A program made the position numbers and the translations under genes. The notes under the pieces are model-generated. The model ran no database searches. It worked only from the letters and a program-made list of their open reading frames with translations, and was not told the DNA's origin. 64,000 nt of DNA from Mycolicibacterium rhodesiae (lineage in GTDB: Bacteria > Actinomycetota > Actinomycetes > Mycobacteriales > Mycobacteriaceae): positions 248,001-312,000 of the forward strand of contig NZ_MVIH01000001.1 in NCBI RefSeq assembly GCF_002086695.1, read 5' to 3'. Of this stretch, positions 1 to 10,097 are shown piece after piece (position 1 is the stretch's first letter; each line of letters begins with the position of its first letter).

Positions 1-711
<711 letters not shown>

Positions 712-716
712 CTACG

Positions 717-763
717 AATCGGGCGCGATTTCCGGGGTACAGCACCGGAAATCGCGCCCGATT
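717..763. terminator. Perfect 19-bp stem, bidirectional terminator
   Basis: Bases 717-735 (beginning AATCGGGCGCGATTTCC) pair perfectly with 745-763 around a 9-nt loop. The hairpin lies just after the ilvC stop and reaches into the stop codon of the convergent FAD-dependent oxidoreductase gene, so it can serve both strands. There is no marked U tract, which is common for mycobacterial terminators. Confidence 0.8.
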
Positions 764-2189
764 ATGGTGCGAGCGACGGTAGCGGCAAGCCGAATTCCCG
801 CTTGAGCACCGTCCGCGCGGCGTAGTAGCCGCACATCCCGTGCACCCCGGTGCCTGGTGGAGTCGCCGACGAACTCAGGTAGGCCTTGGGGATCGGGGTG
901 GTCCACGGATTCCAGCGCAGCGTCGGCCCGACCATCGCTCCGAACAGCGTCGCCCCGCCGACGATGATGTCGCCGCCGACGTAGTTTGCGTTGTGCTCGG
1001 GCATCTGCGCCGCGGTCACACATCGCGACGCCAGCACCAGATCCCGGAAACCCGGCGCAGCGTTCTCGAACAGCCGGATGACCGTCTCGGTGACGTCCTC
1101 GGTGGAGTTCGACGGAACGTGGGCGTAGGTCCACAGCGGTCGACGTCCCGCGGAGTCGATCCGTGACGGGTCGGACAGGTGCGGCAGCGCCGCCAATGTC
1201 ATCGGCCACTCGGCGTGCCGCCCCGAGGCGATCTCCTTCTCGCCGTAGGCCATCTGCGCGCGGGTCCCACCCATGTGGACGGTGGGGGAGTTCGCCATCC
1301 GCTCGTCACGCCAGGGGATGTCGCCGGAGAGCACGAAGTCCACCTTGCAGACACCCGGTCCGAACTTGTAGCGCCGCAAAGACTTTGCGTAACCATCCGG
1401 CACGGCCGAGCCGTAAATGTCCAGCAGCGCTGTCGGCGCGGTGTCGTAGATCACCACACCCGGCGGTGGGGCGGTCACCGGCTCACCGACCACCAGTTCG
1501 CCGCCGTGGGCCTGCAGATCGGCGAGCATCGCGTCGACGATCGCCTGGCTGCCACCGACCGGCACCGGCCAGCCCGCGGTGTGCGCCACCGTGCCGAGCA
1601 TGATCCCGGCGCCGCTGTTGACCGGCGACGGCATCGTCGAAATAGCATGGGTGCCAACGCCGGTGAACAACGCGCGGGCATCCTCACCGCGCAGCACGCC
1701 CCACGCCGGACTGCCCTGGGCGAGCACCCGCAGCCCCGATCGCACGGTGGTGAGGAGGTCGGGCGGCAGCGAGCGCTTGTCGCCGAGGAAGAATCCCAGC
1801 ACACCCTCGGGGTGAGATGCCAGTGGACCGAACAGCCGGCGCCATGAGTTGCCCTCGTCGAGCTCGGCGCAGGTGCGCTGCAGTGAGTGATAGGCGATCG
1901 CGGCGGGCCGGTTCGGCAGCGGGTTGGCGTACGAGATCTCCGGAACCACCAGCTGCACCCCGCGCGCCGGGAGGTCGAACTCGGCGAAGAACGGCGAGGC
2001 CAGTGCCAGCGGGTGCACGGCCGAGCAGATGTCATGCCGGACGCCGAGGTACTCCGGGTCGGCCGCCGTGCGGGCACCGCCGCCAAATGTCGACTGGCCT
2101 TCGATGACGCGCACCGACAAGCCGGCTCGCGCGCAGATGACGGCGGCCGCCAACCCATTGGGACCACTACCGACGACGGTCACGTCCAC
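762..2189 (-). CDS. Phytoene-desaturase-like FAD-dependent oxidoreductase (Rv2997-like)
   Basis: The product is 475 residues. It opens with a classical dinucleotide-binding motif VVGSGPNGLAAAVICARAG at residues 5-23, followed by the GGGARTA segment typical of the COG1233 amine-oxidase/phytoene-dehydrogenase-like superfamily. A second FAD-contacting region (MCGYYAARTVL) lies near the C-terminus. The start is a GTG at 2189, preceded by AGGCGG. In M. tuberculosis a homologue occupies the same position next to serA1. The substrate is unknown. It is not obviously CrtI, since no other carotenoid gene adjoins it. It is divergent from serA and convergent with ilvC, so it is probably expressed on its own. 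Confidence 0.85.
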   Translation of the reverse strand: MDVTVVGSGPNGLAAAVICARAGLSVRVIEGQSTFGGGARTAADPEYLGVRHDICSAVHPLALASPFFAEFDLPARGVQLVVPEISYANPLPNRPAAIAYHSLQRTCAELDEGNSWRRLFGPLASHPEGVLGFFLGDKRSLPPDLLTTVRSGLRVLAQGSPAWGVLRGEDARALFTGVGTHAISTMPSPVNSGAGIMLGTVAHTAGWPVPVGGSQAIVDAMLADLQAHGGELVVGEPVTAPPPGVVIYDTAPTALLDIYGSAVPDGYAKSLRRYKFGPGVCKVDFVLSGDIPWRDERMANSPTVHMGGTRAQMAYGEKEIASGRHAEWPMTLAALPHLSDPSRIDSAGRRPLWTYAHVPSNSTEDVTETVIRLFENAAPGFRDLVLASRCVTAAQMPEHNANYVGGDIIVGGATLFGAMVGPTLRWNPWTTPIPKAYLSSSATPPGTGVHGMCGYYAARTVLKREFGLPLPSLAP

Positions 2190-2254
2190 CGCCTAAGTAG
2201 ACCGCACCACGGCCGATGATCGTCCACCGGGCGACAACCACTAGGCTGACCGGC

Positions 2255-3841
2255 GTGAATCTGCCCGTTGTACTGATCGCAGACAAGCTCGCCGAGTCGA
2301 CCGTCGCAGCCCTGGGTGACCAGGTCGAGGTGCGCTGGGTCGACGGCCCGGACCGGCCGAAACTGCTGGCCGCCGTCGCCGACGCCGACGCCCTGCTGGT
2401 GCGCTCGGCCACCACGGTGGACGCCGAGGTCATCGCCGCCGCGCCCAAGCTGAAGATCATCGCCCGCGCCGGTGTCGGCCTGGACAACGTCGACGTGGAC
2501 GCCGCCACCGCAGCCGGGGTGCTGGTCGTCAACGCGCCCACGTCGAACATCCACAGCGCCGCCGAGCATGCGCTGGCGTTGATGCTGTCGGCCGCGCGCC
2601 AGATCCCCGCCGCCGACGCGACGCTGCGGGAGCACACCTGGAAGCGCTCGTCGTTCTCGGGCACCGAGATCTTCGGCAAGACCGTCGGCGTGGTGGGTCT
2701 GGGCCGGATCGGACAGCTGGTCGCGCAGCGCCTGGCCGCCTTCGGCACCCACGTCATCGCCTACGACCCATACGTGCCGGCCGCCCGCGCTGCCCAGCTC
2801 GGCATCGAGCTGATGTCGTTCGACGACCTGCTGACCCGCGCCGACTTCATCTCCGTGCACCTGCCCAAGACCCCGGAGACCGCCGGTCTGCTGGGCAAGG
2901 AGGCACTGGCGAAGACCAAGAAGGGCGTGGTCATCGTCAACGCTGCCCGCGGTGGTCTGATCGACGAGCAGGCACTGGCCGACGCGATCACCAGCGGTCA
3001 CGTCCGCGCCGCCGGCCTCGACGTGTTCAGCACCGAACCGTGCACCGACAGCCCCCTGTTCGAACTGCCGCAGGTGGTCGTCACCCCGCACCTGGGTGCC
3101 TCCACCGAAGAGGCTCAGGACCGGGCCGGCACCGATGTCGCGGCGAGCGTGAAGCTGGCGCTGGCCGGTGAGTTCGTGCCGGATGCCGTGAACGTCGGCG
3201 GCGGCGCGGTCAGCGAAGAGGTGGCGCCCTGGCTGGATCTGGCCCGCAAGCTCGGCCTGCTCGTCGGCGTGCTGTCGACCGGGGCGGCGTCGAACCTGTC
3301 GGTCCGGGTGTCCGGCGAGATCGCCTCCGAAGATGTTGAGGTGCTGAAACTTTCGGCGCTGCGCGGGTTCTTCTCGACGGTGACCGATCAGCAGGTGACA
3401 TTCGTCAACGCACCGAACCTGGCTGCCGAACGCGGGCTGCAGAGCGAACTGACGACGGCGAGCGAGAGCCCGAACCATCGCAGCCTCGTCGACGTCCGGG
3501 TGGTCAGTCCCGACGGCACGGCCACCAACGTGTCCGGAACGTTGTCCGGCCCGCAGCAGGTCGAGAAGGTCGTCCAGATCAACGGACGCAACTTCGATCT
3601 GCGCGCCGAAGGGGTGAACCTGGTGCTGCACTACTCGGATCAGCCCGGTGCGCTCGGCAAGATCGGCACGATGCTCGGCAACGCCGACGTGAACATCCTG
3701 GCGGCTCAGCTGAGCCAGGACACCAGCGGCGAGGCCGCAACCCTGATGCTGCGGCTGGACCGCGATGTGTCCGATGACGTCCGGTCGGCGATCCGCACGG
3801 CCGTCGGCGCGACGACACTGGAAGTGGTGGACCTGTCATGA
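2255..3841 (+). CDS. serA: D-3-phosphoglycerate dehydrogenase
   Basis: SerA oxidises 3-phosphoglycerate to 3-phosphohydroxypyruvate, the first step of serine biosynthesis. The 528-residue protein has the long mycobacterial layout: catalytic and NAD-binding domains with [15 protein letters not shown] at about 145-160, the AARGGLIDE strand, and a catalytic His in TPHLGAS. An intervening ASB-type domain (about 320-450) and a C-terminal ACT domain ([14 protein letters not shown]) for serine feedback follow. The GTG at 2255 is chosen because it gives the family N-terminus [12 protein letters not shown] and the same length as the M. tuberculosis enzyme. An upstream in-frame ATG at 2216 would add 13 unrelated residues. 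The stop overlaps the leuB start (ATGA). Confidence 0.96.
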   Translation: MNLPVVLIADKLAESTVAALGDQVEVRWVDGPDRPKLLAAVADADALLVRSATTVDAEVIAAAPKLKIIARAGVGLDNVDVDAATAAGVLVVNAPTSNIHSAAEHALALMLSAARQIPAADATLREHTWKRSSFSGTEIFGKTVGVVGLGRIGQLVAQRLAAFGTHVIAYDPYVPAARAAQLGIELMSFDDLLTRADFISVHLPKTPETAGLLGKEALAKTKKGVVIVNAARGGLIDEQALADAITSGHVRAAGLDVFSTEPCTDSPLFELPQVVVTPHLGASTEEAQDRAGTDVAASVKLALAGEFVPDAVNVGGGAVSEEVAPWLDLARKLGLLVGVLSTGAASNLSVRVSGEIASEDVEVLKLSALRGFFSTVTDQQVTFVNAPNLAAERGLQSELTTASESPNHRSLVDVRVVSPDGTATNVSGTLSGPQQVEKVVQINGRNFDLRAEGVNLVLHYSDQPGALGKIGTMLGNADVNILAAQLSQDTSGEAATLMLRLDRDVSDDVRSAIRTAVGATTLEVVDLS

Positions 3842-4848
3842 AACTGGCGGTAATCGCAGGCGACGGCATCGGTCCGGAGGTCATCGACGAAGCGCTGCAG
3901 GTGCTCGACGTGGTGCTGCCCGGTGTCGAACGCACCGAGTATGACCTGGGCGCGCGGCGCTACCACGCGACCGGTGAGCTGCTCACCGCGGAGACCATCG
4001 AGGAGCTCAAGGGCTACGACGCCATCCTGCTCGGCGCGATCGGCGACCCGTCGGTACCCAGCGGGGTGCTGGAGCGCGGGCTGCTGCTCAAATTGCGGTT
4101 CGCCCTGGACCATCACGTCAACCTGCGACCGGGTCGGCTGTATCCCGGTGTGGACAGCCCGCTGTCCGGGGTGACCGGTATCGATTTCGTGGTGGTGCGC
4201 GAAGGCACCGAGGGCCCGTACACCGGCAACGGCGGCGCGCTGCGTGTCGGCACCCCGCACGAGGTGGCCACCGAAGTCAGTGTGAACACCGCGTTCGGAG
4301 TCGAGCGTGTGGTGCGTGATGCGTTTGCCCGCGCGCAGTCCCGGCGCAAGCATCTGACGCTGGTGCACAAGACGAACGTGCTGACGTTCGCGGGCAGCCT
4401 GTGGTCGCGAGTCGTCGCCGAGGTCGGCGCCGAATTTCCCGATGTCGAAGTCGCCTATCAACACATTGACGCCGCCACCATCCACATGGTCACCGATCCG
4501 GGTCGGTTCGACGTCATCGTCACCGATAACCTGTTCGGCGACATCATCACCGACCTGGCCGCCGCGGTCTGCGGCGGAATCGGTCTGGCCGCGAGCGGCA
4601 ATATCGATGCCACCCGCACCAATCCGTCGATGTTCGAGCCCGTCCACGGCAGTGCGCCCGACATCGCGGGGCAGGGCATCGCCGATCCGACGGCGGCGGT
4701 GATGTCGGTGGCGCTGTTGCTGCGCCACATCGGCGAGGACGCGGCCGCCGACCGCGTCGACAACGCGGTCGGTGCGCATCTGGCCAGCCGTGGCGATGCG
4801 ACCTACTCGACCCGTGAGGTCGGCGACCGCATCCGCGAAGCGCTCTAG
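3838..4848 (+). CDS. leuB: 3-isopropylmalate dehydrogenase
   Basis: LeuB is the NAD-dependent oxidative decarboxylase that turns 3-isopropylmalate into 2-oxoisocaproate in leucine synthesis. At 336 residues it has the normal length for the family. It starts [20 protein letters not shown], carries the family Arg-rich substrate segment ([18 protein letters not shown]), a catalytic Lys in VHKTNVL, and the metal-binding Asp residues in [15 protein letters not shown]. It is translationally coupled to serA through an ATGA overlap, so serine and leucine genes share an mRNA. The 3' end overlaps the convergent MFS gene by four bases. Confidence 0.97.
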   Translation: MKLAVIAGDGIGPEVIDEALQVLDVVLPGVERTEYDLGARRYHATGELLTAETIEELKGYDAILLGAIGDPSVPSGVLERGLLLKLRFALDHHVNLRPGRLYPGVDSPLSGVTGIDFVVVREGTEGPYTGNGGALRVGTPHEVATEVSVNTAFGVERVVRDAFARAQSRRKHLTLVHKTNVLTFAGSLWSRVVAEVGAEFPDVEVAYQHIDAATIHMVTDPGRFDVIVTDNLFGDIITDLAAAVCGGIGLAASGNIDATRTNPSMFEPVHGSAPDIAGQGIADPTAAVMSVALLLRHIGEDAAADRVDNAVGAHLASRGDATYSTREVGDRIREAL

Positions 4849-6032
4849 TCCCGTCGCGGCGGGTCCGTCGGGACCAGAGGGAGCGCGACGAGCGGGAACA
4901 GCGCGCACACGGCGAAGGCCACCGGATAGCCCAGGACGCCGATCAGCGCGCCGAACAGCGGCGGGGCGATACCGGTGGTCAGCAGTTGGCTGGTGTTCTG
5001 CGCGCCCAACGCCCGGCCGCTCCAGAACGGACCGGTGATCTCGGCGATCGCGGTGAACGCCAACCCGTTGTCGCTCACCGTGATCACCGACGCCGCGACC
5101 ATCACCGCGATGCTCAGCGGCGAGTGCAGCGCGTCGGTCAGTGCCAACAGGAACATCGCCGCCGCTGCGGCCAACGCGATCGTGCGAATCGGCCGTAGCC
5201 GCAGACCAACTCGGTCCGACCAGCGTCCGGCGGCGATGCGCCCCAGCGCTCCCAGGATCTGCGCGAACATCACCATCAGGCCCGCGGACTCCGCGGACCA
5301 GCCGCGGTCGGTGATGAGCCACACCAGGGTGAACGTCCACACCACGCACTGCGGCACCACCAGCAGCACCGACACCGCGTGGATGCGCCACAACAGCGCC
5401 GAGCCTCGATAGGGGTTCGCCAGGTGCTCGGCCGGCGCCTCGGCTCGCGGTGGCCGCGGCGGGTCGGCGACGGCGACGGCGCACACCAGTGCCGCCACAC
5501 CGCACACGATCGCCGGGAACAGCAGCGCGACGCCAACGCCGTGGGATTGGGCGAGCCGGGGAATCACTAACGCACCGAAGGCCACTCCCAGCGGCTGGGC
5601 GGTCTGGCGGATGCCCATCACCAGCCCGCGCTGGTGTGGCGGAAACCACCCGACCACCAGCCGCCCGCTGGCCGAATTACTGCTCGCTGCCGCCATTCCG
5701 CCCAGGAACAGGAAGACGCCCACCACGAACAGCGAATGCGCTGCGGCGGCTGCGAGCGCCGCGGCGGCGGTCAGCGCGGAGCCGACCGACAACACGAAAC
5801 GCTCACCGACCCGGTCCACCACATAGCCCCAGGCGATCAGGGTGACGACCATGCCGAAGCTCGGCATCGCCGACACCAGGCCCGCTTTCGCCAGGTCGAG
5901 GCCCATCGTGGTGTGCAAGGTCGGAATGAGGAACGCCGCCCCGTTGATGAAGACGTTGGCGGACAAGGTTGCGAACAGCGCGATCACGAGCATCATCCAT
6001 CGGCGCACAGTGCTGATCGTGTCCACGGCCAT
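4845..6032 (-). CDS. MFS transporter (Rv2994-like)
   Basis: A 395-residue integral membrane protein of the major facilitator superfamily. About twelve hydrophobic segments are visible. The loop between helices 2 and 3 carries a [11 protein letters not shown] segment, which fits MFS motif A (GxxxDrxGrr). The equivalent in the second half is [17 protein letters not shown]. The ATG at 6032 is chosen because it directly precedes the first membrane helix; a longer reading frame upstream to 6347 runs across the divergent FAH gene and codes for unrelated sequence. The substrate is unknown. The gene is divergent from the FAH-family gene and shares a 105-bp regulatory region with it. Confidence 0.85.
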   Translation of the reverse strand: MAVDTISTVRRWMMLVIALFATLSANVFINGAAFLIPTLHTTMGLDLAKAGLVSAMPSFGMVVTLIAWGYVVDRVGERFVLSVGSALTAAAALAAAAAHSLFVVGVFLFLGGMAAASSNSASGRLVVGWFPPHQRGLVMGIRQTAQPLGVAFGALVIPRLAQSHGVGVALLFPAIVCGVAALVCAVAVADPPRPPRAEAPAEHLANPYRGSALLWRIHAVSVLLVVPQCVVWTFTLVWLITDRGWSAESAGLMVMFAQILGALGRIAAGRWSDRVGLRLRPIRTIALAAAAAMFLLALTDALHSPLSIAVMVAASVITVSDNGLAFTAIAEITGPFWSGRALGAQNTSQLLTTGIAPPLFGALIGVLGYPVAFAVCALFPLVALPLVPTDPPRRD

Positions 6033-6074
6033 GCGTCCATGATTCCATCGGTGTCCCACAATGCTGAATCCATT

Positions 6075-6089
6075 TCTCAAAATATGAGA
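6075..6089. promoter_or_regulatory. Inverted repeat between divergent MFS and FAH genes
   Basis: TCTCAAAATATGAGA has perfect 5-bp arms (TCTCA/TGAGA) around a 5-nt AT-rich centre in the only intergenic space between the two divergent starts. The right arm extends to TATGAGACAG (6083-6092), which also occurs on the minus strand at 10014-10023, at the start of the IclR regulator of leuCD. It is therefore a candidate operator for an IclR-type protein. This is pattern evidence only. Confidence 0.4.
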
Positions 6090-6137
6090 CAGCTGGGTGA
6101 TAGCGGGAGTCGCAGGCCCGAGCACTAGGCTGTTGCC

Positions 6138-6914
6138 ATGCGCCTGGGTCGAATCGCCAGCCCCGATGGGGTCGCCTTCGTCAGTATCGAAGGGGACCGC
6201 GGGAGCGAAATCGTTCGTGAAATCGCCGAACACCCGTTCGGCACGCCCACGTTCACCGGCCGGACGTGGCCACTGGCCGATGTGCGCCTGCTGGCGCCGA
6301 TCCTGGCCAGCAAGGTGGTCTGCATGGGCAAGAACTACGCGGCGCACATCGCGGAGATGGGCGGTGAGGCTCCGGAAGATCCGGTGATCTTCCTCAAGCC
6401 CAACACCGCGATCATCGGGCCCGGTGTGCCAATTCAGTTGCCCGCCAATGCTTCACCGGTACACCACGAGGGTGAACTCGCCGTGGTGATCGGCCGGCCC
6501 TGCAAGGACGTCCCTGCCGCCCGTGCCGCCGAGAACATCCTCGGATACACCATCGCCAACGACGTGTCCGCCCGCGATCAGCAGAAAGCTGACGGCCAGT
6601 GGATGCGCGCGAAGGGCCACGACACGTTCTGCCCCGTCGGCCCGTGGATCGTCACCGACCTCGATCCCTCGGATCTGGAGATCCGCACCGAGGTCAACGG
6701 CGAGGTACGTCAACTGAGCCGGACCTCGATGATGATCCACGACATCGGCGCGATCATCGAGTGGATCTCGGCGGTGATGACGTTGCTGCCCGGTGATCTC
6801 ATCCTGACCGGTACGCCCGAAGGCGTCGGTCCGATCGAGAACGGCGACACCGTCAGCATCAGTGTCGAGGGCATCGGAACGTTGTCCAATCCCGTGATCC
6901 GAAAGGCCAATTGA
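6138..6914 (+). CDS. Fumarylacetoacetate hydrolase family protein (Rv2993c-like)
   Basis: The product is 258 residues and has the single-domain FAH fold used by 2-hydroxyhepta-2,4-diene-1,7-dioate isomerases, acylpyruvases and oxaloacetate decarboxylases. The metal ligands are visible as the acidic residues of [11 protein letters not shown] (about residues 111-121) and the Asp of [11 protein letters not shown] (about 138-148). The C-terminal [11 protein letters not shown] is the family signature. The N-terminal 50 residues, [15 protein letters not shown] onward, form the small accessory domain typical of this subfamily. The exact substrate cannot be read from sequence. The stop codon overlaps the gltX start (TGATG), so the two are cotranscribed. 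Confidence 0.88.
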   Translation: MRLGRIASPDGVAFVSIEGDRGSEIVREIAEHPFGTPTFTGRTWPLADVRLLAPILASKVVCMGKNYAAHIAEMGGEAPEDPVIFLKPNTAIIGPGVPIQLPANASPVHHEGELAVVIGRPCKDVPAARAAENILGYTIANDVSARDQQKADGQWMRAKGHDTFCPVGPWIVTDLDPSDLEIRTEVNGEVRQLSRTSMMIHDIGAIIEWISAVMTLLPGDLILTGTPEGVGPIENGDTVSISVEGIGTLSNPVIRKAN

Positions 6915-8404
6915 TGACCGCGGCCGCCAACGACACGGTGCGCGTACGGTTCTGCCCGTCGCCGACCGGGATCCCGCATGTCGGGATGGTGCGCACCGCA
7001 CTGTTCAACTGGGCCTACGCCCGGCACACCGGTGGCACATTCGTGTTCCGCATCGAGGACACCGACGCCGCGCGAGACTCCGAGGAAAGTTACGCCGCAC
7101 TGCTTGAGGCGTTGCGGTGGCTGGGTCTGGACTGGGACGAGGGCCCGGAGGTCGGCGGGCCTCACGAGCCGTACCGGCAGTCGCAACGTACCGAGCTCTA
7201 TCGCGATGTGCTGGCCCGTCTGCTCGATTCCGGCGAGGCCTACCTGGCCTACTCCACGCCCGAGGAGGTCGAGGCCCGACATGTGGCGGCAGGCCGCAAT
7301 CCCAAACTGGGCTATGACAATTACGACCGCGACCTGACCGACGAGCAGCGCGCCGCGTTCGCCGCCGAGGGGCGCACCGCGGTCATGCGGCTGCGGATGC
7401 CCGACGCGGACATCAGCTGGCACGACCTGGTCCGCGGCACCACGACGTTCGCCGCAGGCACGGTTCCCGACTTCGCCCTGACCCGGGCCACCGGAGAACC
7501 GTTGTACACCTTGGTCAATCCGGTCGACGACGCACTGATGAAGATCACCCACGTGCTGCGCGGTGAGGACCTGCTGCCCTCGACGCCGCGTCAGATCGCG
7601 CTGTATCAGGCGCTCATGCGCATCGGGGTGGCCGAGCGGGTGCCCGAATTCGCGCACCTGCCACCGGTGTTGGGGGAGGGCACCAAGAAGCTGTCCAAGC
7701 GTGACCCGGAGTCGAACCTGTTCCTGCACCGCGACCGGGGATTCCTCCCCGAGGGGCTGCTGAATTATCTGGCGTTGCTGGGCTGGGGGATCGCCCAGGA
7801 CCGGGACATCTTCACACTCGACGAGATGGTCGCCGCCTTCGACGTCGTGGACGTCAACTCCAACCCGGCACGCTTCGACCAGAAGAAGGCCGACGCGATC
7901 AACGCCGAGCACATCCGCCGTCTCGACGAGGCGGAGTTCGCCGCGCGGTTGCGCGCCTACTTCGACGCGCACGGCCATGACACCGGGCTCGATGACGCGG
8001 GTTTCGCCACCGCCGCCCAGCTGGTGCAGACCCGCATTGTGGTGCTCTCCGACGGGTGGTCACTGCTGAAGTTCTTCGACGACGACGCCTACGAGCTGGA
8101 CCCCAAGGCGGCCGCCAAGGAGCTCGGTCCCGACTCGGCACCGGTGCTGGCCGCGGCGATCACCGCACTCGACGCGGTGTCGGAGTGGACGACGCCGACC
8201 ATCGAAGAGGCGCTCAAGGCCGCGCTGCTCGAGGGGCTCGAACTCAAGCCGCGCAAGGCCTTCGGCCCGATCCGGGTCGCGGTGACCGGATCCACGATCA
8301 GCCCCCCGCTCTTCGAGTCCCTGGAGTTGCTCGGTCGTGACCGCAGCCTGCAGCGACTGCGGGAAGCGCACGAGCAGGCCGGGGGGCCGGAAAAAGACGG
8401 GTAA
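6914..8404 (+). CDS. gltX: Glutamyl-tRNA synthetase
   Basis: GltX charges tRNA-Glu and, in organisms without GlnRS, probably also tRNA-Gln for later amidation. The 496-residue class I synthetase has the HIGH-equivalent PTGIPHVGM near residue 15 and the KMSKS-equivalent KKLSKRDP near residue 257. The C-terminal half is the helical anticodon-binding domain. The ATG at 6914 overlaps the preceding stop (TGATG); a TTG three bases upstream is less likely. The genes for tRNA-Gln and tRNA-Glu, the likely substrates, follow directly downstream, which is the same arrangement as in M. tuberculosis. Confidence 0.97.
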   Translation: MTAAANDTVRVRFCPSPTGIPHVGMVRTALFNWAYARHTGGTFVFRIEDTDAARDSEESYAALLEALRWLGLDWDEGPEVGGPHEPYRQSQRTELYRDVLARLLDSGEAYLAYSTPEEVEARHVAAGRNPKLGYDNYDRDLTDEQRAAFAAEGRTAVMRLRMPDADISWHDLVRGTTTFAAGTVPDFALTRATGEPLYTLVNPVDDALMKITHVLRGEDLLPSTPRQIALYQALMRIGVAERVPEFAHLPPVLGEGTKKLSKRDPESNLFLHRDRGFLPEGLLNYLALLGWGIAQDRDIFTLDEMVAAFDVVDVNSNPARFDQKKADAINAEHIRRLDEAEFAARLRAYFDAHGHDTGLDDAGFATAAQLVQTRIVVLSDGWSLLKFFDDDAYELDPKAAAKELGPDSAPVLAAAITALDAVSEWTTPTIEEALKAALLEGLELKPRKAFGPIRVAVTGSTISPPLFESLELLGRDRSLQRLREAHEQAGGPEKDG

Positions 8405-8507
8405 AATCTTTGATAGTCTGCTCGTCGGCCCGCAACCACGGCGGAGCGGCCTTCACCTCCTGGTAAATCAGGTAAAGGTCGCTTGACCTGCGGTTATAGG
8501 CCGTTGA

Positions 8508-8579
8508 TGGGGTATGGTGTAATTGGCAACACTAGGGATTCTGATTCCCTCATTCTAGGTTCGAGTCCTGGTACCCCAG
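8508..8579 (+). tRNA. tRNA-Gln (anticodon CTG)
   Basis: A full cloverleaf can be folded. The acceptor stem TGGGGTA pairs with TACCCCA (8572-8578) with discriminator G at 8579. The anticodon stem AGGGA/TCCCT carries the loop TTCTGAT, giving anticodon CTG, which reads CAG. The T-loop is GGTTCGAGTCC. CCA is not encoded. It follows gltX and precedes tRNA-Glu. Confidence 0.95.
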
Positions 8580-8654
8580 CAATTATGTCGGCAACGCCCT
8601 CTGGGCTATGCTGGCAACCCGGTGCGCCACGCGGCGCGCCACGGATTTGGTTCT

Positions 8655-8727
8655 GGCCCCGTCGTCTAGCGGCCTAGGACGCCGCCCTCTCACGGCGGTA
8701 GCGTGGGTTCGAATCCCATCGGGGCTA
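8655..8727 (+). tRNA. tRNA-Glu (anticodon CTC)
   Basis: The acceptor stem GGCCCCG pairs with CGGGGCT (8720-8726), including one G-U pair, with discriminator A at 8727 and an encoded CCA at 8728-8730. The anticodon stem CCGCC/GGCGG carries the loop CTCTCAC, giving anticodon CTC, which reads GAG. The T-loop GGGTTCGAATCCC is canonical. It is followed at once by a strong hairpin terminator. Confidence 0.95.
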
Positions 8728-8735
8728 CCAAATCA

Positions 8736-8762
8736 AATCGCCCGGTCATGGACCGGGCGATT
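8736..8762. terminator. Terminator after the tRNA pair
   Basis: AATCGCCCGGTC (8736-8747) and GACCGGGCGATT (8751-8762) form a perfect 12-bp stem with an ATG loop. It starts nine bases past the tRNA-Glu discriminator base and is followed by TCGTCGTTT. It also lies downstream of the convergent FDOR-B gene, so it may act on both strands. Confidence 0.8.
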
Positions 8763-8780
8763 CGTCGTTTCTCCGCCGAG

Positions 8781-9278
8781 TTACTCGGCAGGCGCGGTAG
8801 AGCCGGCCAACGGCATGGGGGGCAGGCCGAGCTTGCCGTGATCCCAGGATCGGGTGCGCTTGGCCACAATGCGTACCGCCACACGCTTGTTCATCATCAT
8901 GTCGACGGCCGGCTTGAGGTCGTCGGTGTAGGGACCGTTGTAGCGCTCCCACACACTGACACCGACCTTGAAGATGGTGTCGGGATCTTCGACGATCTCG
9001 GCGACACCTTCAAAGGAGACACCGCGCAGGGTGTCGTACGTGTCGCCGTCCTCGATGAGGAAGCTCACCCGCGGGTCGCGACGCAGATTCACGGCCTTCT
9101 GTGACTTGGCTTTCGTCTCGACCCAGATCTCGCCGTCGAGGACGCCGTACCACATGGCCACGAGATGCGGCTGCCCGTCGGCTCCGATGGTCGCCATGGT
9201 GCCGGTGCGGCTGCGTGCGACGAAGTCGGCGACTTCGTCGTCCGACATGACGATCTGGTTGCGCTGATTGGTTCCCAT
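8781..9278 (-). CDS. PPOX-class flavin/deazaflavin-dependent protein (FDOR-B, Rv2991-like)
   Basis: A 165-residue single-domain split-barrel protein. The N-terminal segment DEVADFVARSRTGTMATIG followed by GQPHLVAMWYGVLDGEIWVET is typical of pyridoxamine-phosphate-oxidase-like proteins. In mycobacteria this branch belongs to the FDOR-B group, whose members bind F420 or FMN. The basic KAKSQKAVNLRRDPRV region would contact the cofactor phosphate. The physiological substrate is unknown. The gene faces the tRNA terminator and is probably monocistronic. An F420 role would fit with the F420-biosynthesis gene fbiD further along in this window, but that is not evidence of a functional link. Confidence 0.82.
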   Translation of the reverse strand: MGTNQRNQIVMSDDEVADFVARSRTGTMATIGADGQPHLVAMWYGVLDGEIWVETKAKSQKAVNLRRDPRVSFLIEDGDTYDTLRGVSFEGVAEIVEDPDTIFKVGVSVWERYNGPYTDDLKPAVDMMMNKRVAVRIVAKRTRSWDHGKLGLPPMPLAGSTAPAE

Positions 9279-9320
9279 GGCGTCAGTTTGTCAGGCCCTG
9301 CGGCGCGGCTGTCGCGGGGA

Positions 9321-10022
9321 TCACAGTCGGCGCGTCAGAGCGTCGGCGGCGGCCAATAGATCGGCCGCCCAACGCGCGCCGGGCCTGCGGCCCATCCGGT
9401 CGATCGGACCCGACACCGACACCGCTGCCACCACCGAGCCGGTGCGATCCCGTACCGGAGCCGAGACACTGGCCACCCCGGGCTCGCGCTCGGCCGCGCT
9501 TTGCGCCCAGCCTCGGCGGCGGACCTCGGCGAGGGTGCGCTCGGTGAATTTCGCCGTCGGCAGGACAGCTTGCTGGGTGGCGGTGTCGCTGAACGCCAGC
9601 AGAACCTTCGCGCCCGACCCTGCCGTCATCGGCAGGCGCGCCCCGACGGGCACCGTATCGCGAAGCCCGGCAGGGGGTTCCAATGCGGCGACGCAGATCC
9701 GCGTGGTGCCCTCGCGGCGGTAGAGCTGCACGCTCTCGCCGGTGATCTCCCGCAGCCGGGGCAACACCGTGGCGCCCGCGGCGAGCAGCGGATCGTTGAC
9801 GTGGGCGGCCAGTTCGGAGATGGCTGGCCCGAGTCGCCACCGTCCCGCGCTGTCGCGGGCCAGTAGGCGGTGGACTTCCAGGCCGGCGGCCAGCCGGTGC
9901 GCGGTCGCACGGGGCAGGCCGGTCCGCTCACAGAGTTCGGCCAATCCGCAGGGGGACTCGGCGATTGAGTGCAGTACGCCCACGGCTTTGTCGAGCACGC
10001 CGATGCCGCTATCCTGTCTCAT
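9321..10022 (-). CDS. IclR-family regulator divergent from leuCD (LtbR/Rv2989-like)
   Basis: The 233-residue protein has an N-terminal winged helix-turn-helix (about residues 8-70, with LAELCERTGLPRATAHRLAA as the helix-turn-helix). An IclR effector-binding domain follows to the C-terminus, including LPMTAGSGAKVLLAFSD. In Corynebacterium glutamicum the orthologous position holds LtbR, which represses leuCD and the trp genes; in Streptomyces the related NdgR acts similarly. The divergent arrangement with leuC supports the same role here. The effector is not evident. The start codon lies within a possible operator shared with leuC. Confidence 0.88.
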   Translation of the reverse strand: MRQDSGIGVLDKAVGVLHSIAESPCGLAELCERTGLPRATAHRLAAGLEVHRLLARDSAGRWRLGPAISELAAHVNDPLLAAGATVLPRLREITGESVQLYRREGTTRICVAALEPPAGLRDTVPVGARLPMTAGSGAKVLLAFSDTATQQAVLPTAKFTERTLAEVRRRGWAQSAAEREPGVASVSAPVRDRTGSVVAAVSVSGPIDRMGRRPGARWAADLLAAADALTRRL

Positions 10023-10053
10023 AGAGAGATACTAGCGTCCCGAAATGTGAGAT
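10014..10053. promoter_or_regulatory. Candidate LtbR/IclR operator region upstream of leuC
   Basis: The 75-bp space between the divergent regulator and leuC contains TCTCA at 10017-10021, AGAGAGAT just after it, and TGAGA at 10048-10052, forming widely spaced inverted arms. CTGTCTCATA at 10014-10023 is the reverse complement of the TATGAGACAG seen in the MFS/FAH regulatory region. It overlaps the regulator's own start codon, consistent with autoregulation. Confidence 0.4.
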
Positions 10054-10097
10054 AGCCACTCTTGCGGTCCGGGAATCGAGAAGTGAAGTGAGAACCC

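Noticed and set aside
762..2189. Carotenoid desaturase (CrtI) assignment of the FAD-dependent oxidoreductase
   Set aside because: The fold superfamily is shared, but no crt gene adjoins it, the position matches the Rv2997-type gene of non-pigmented species, and no specific CrtI feature was visible.
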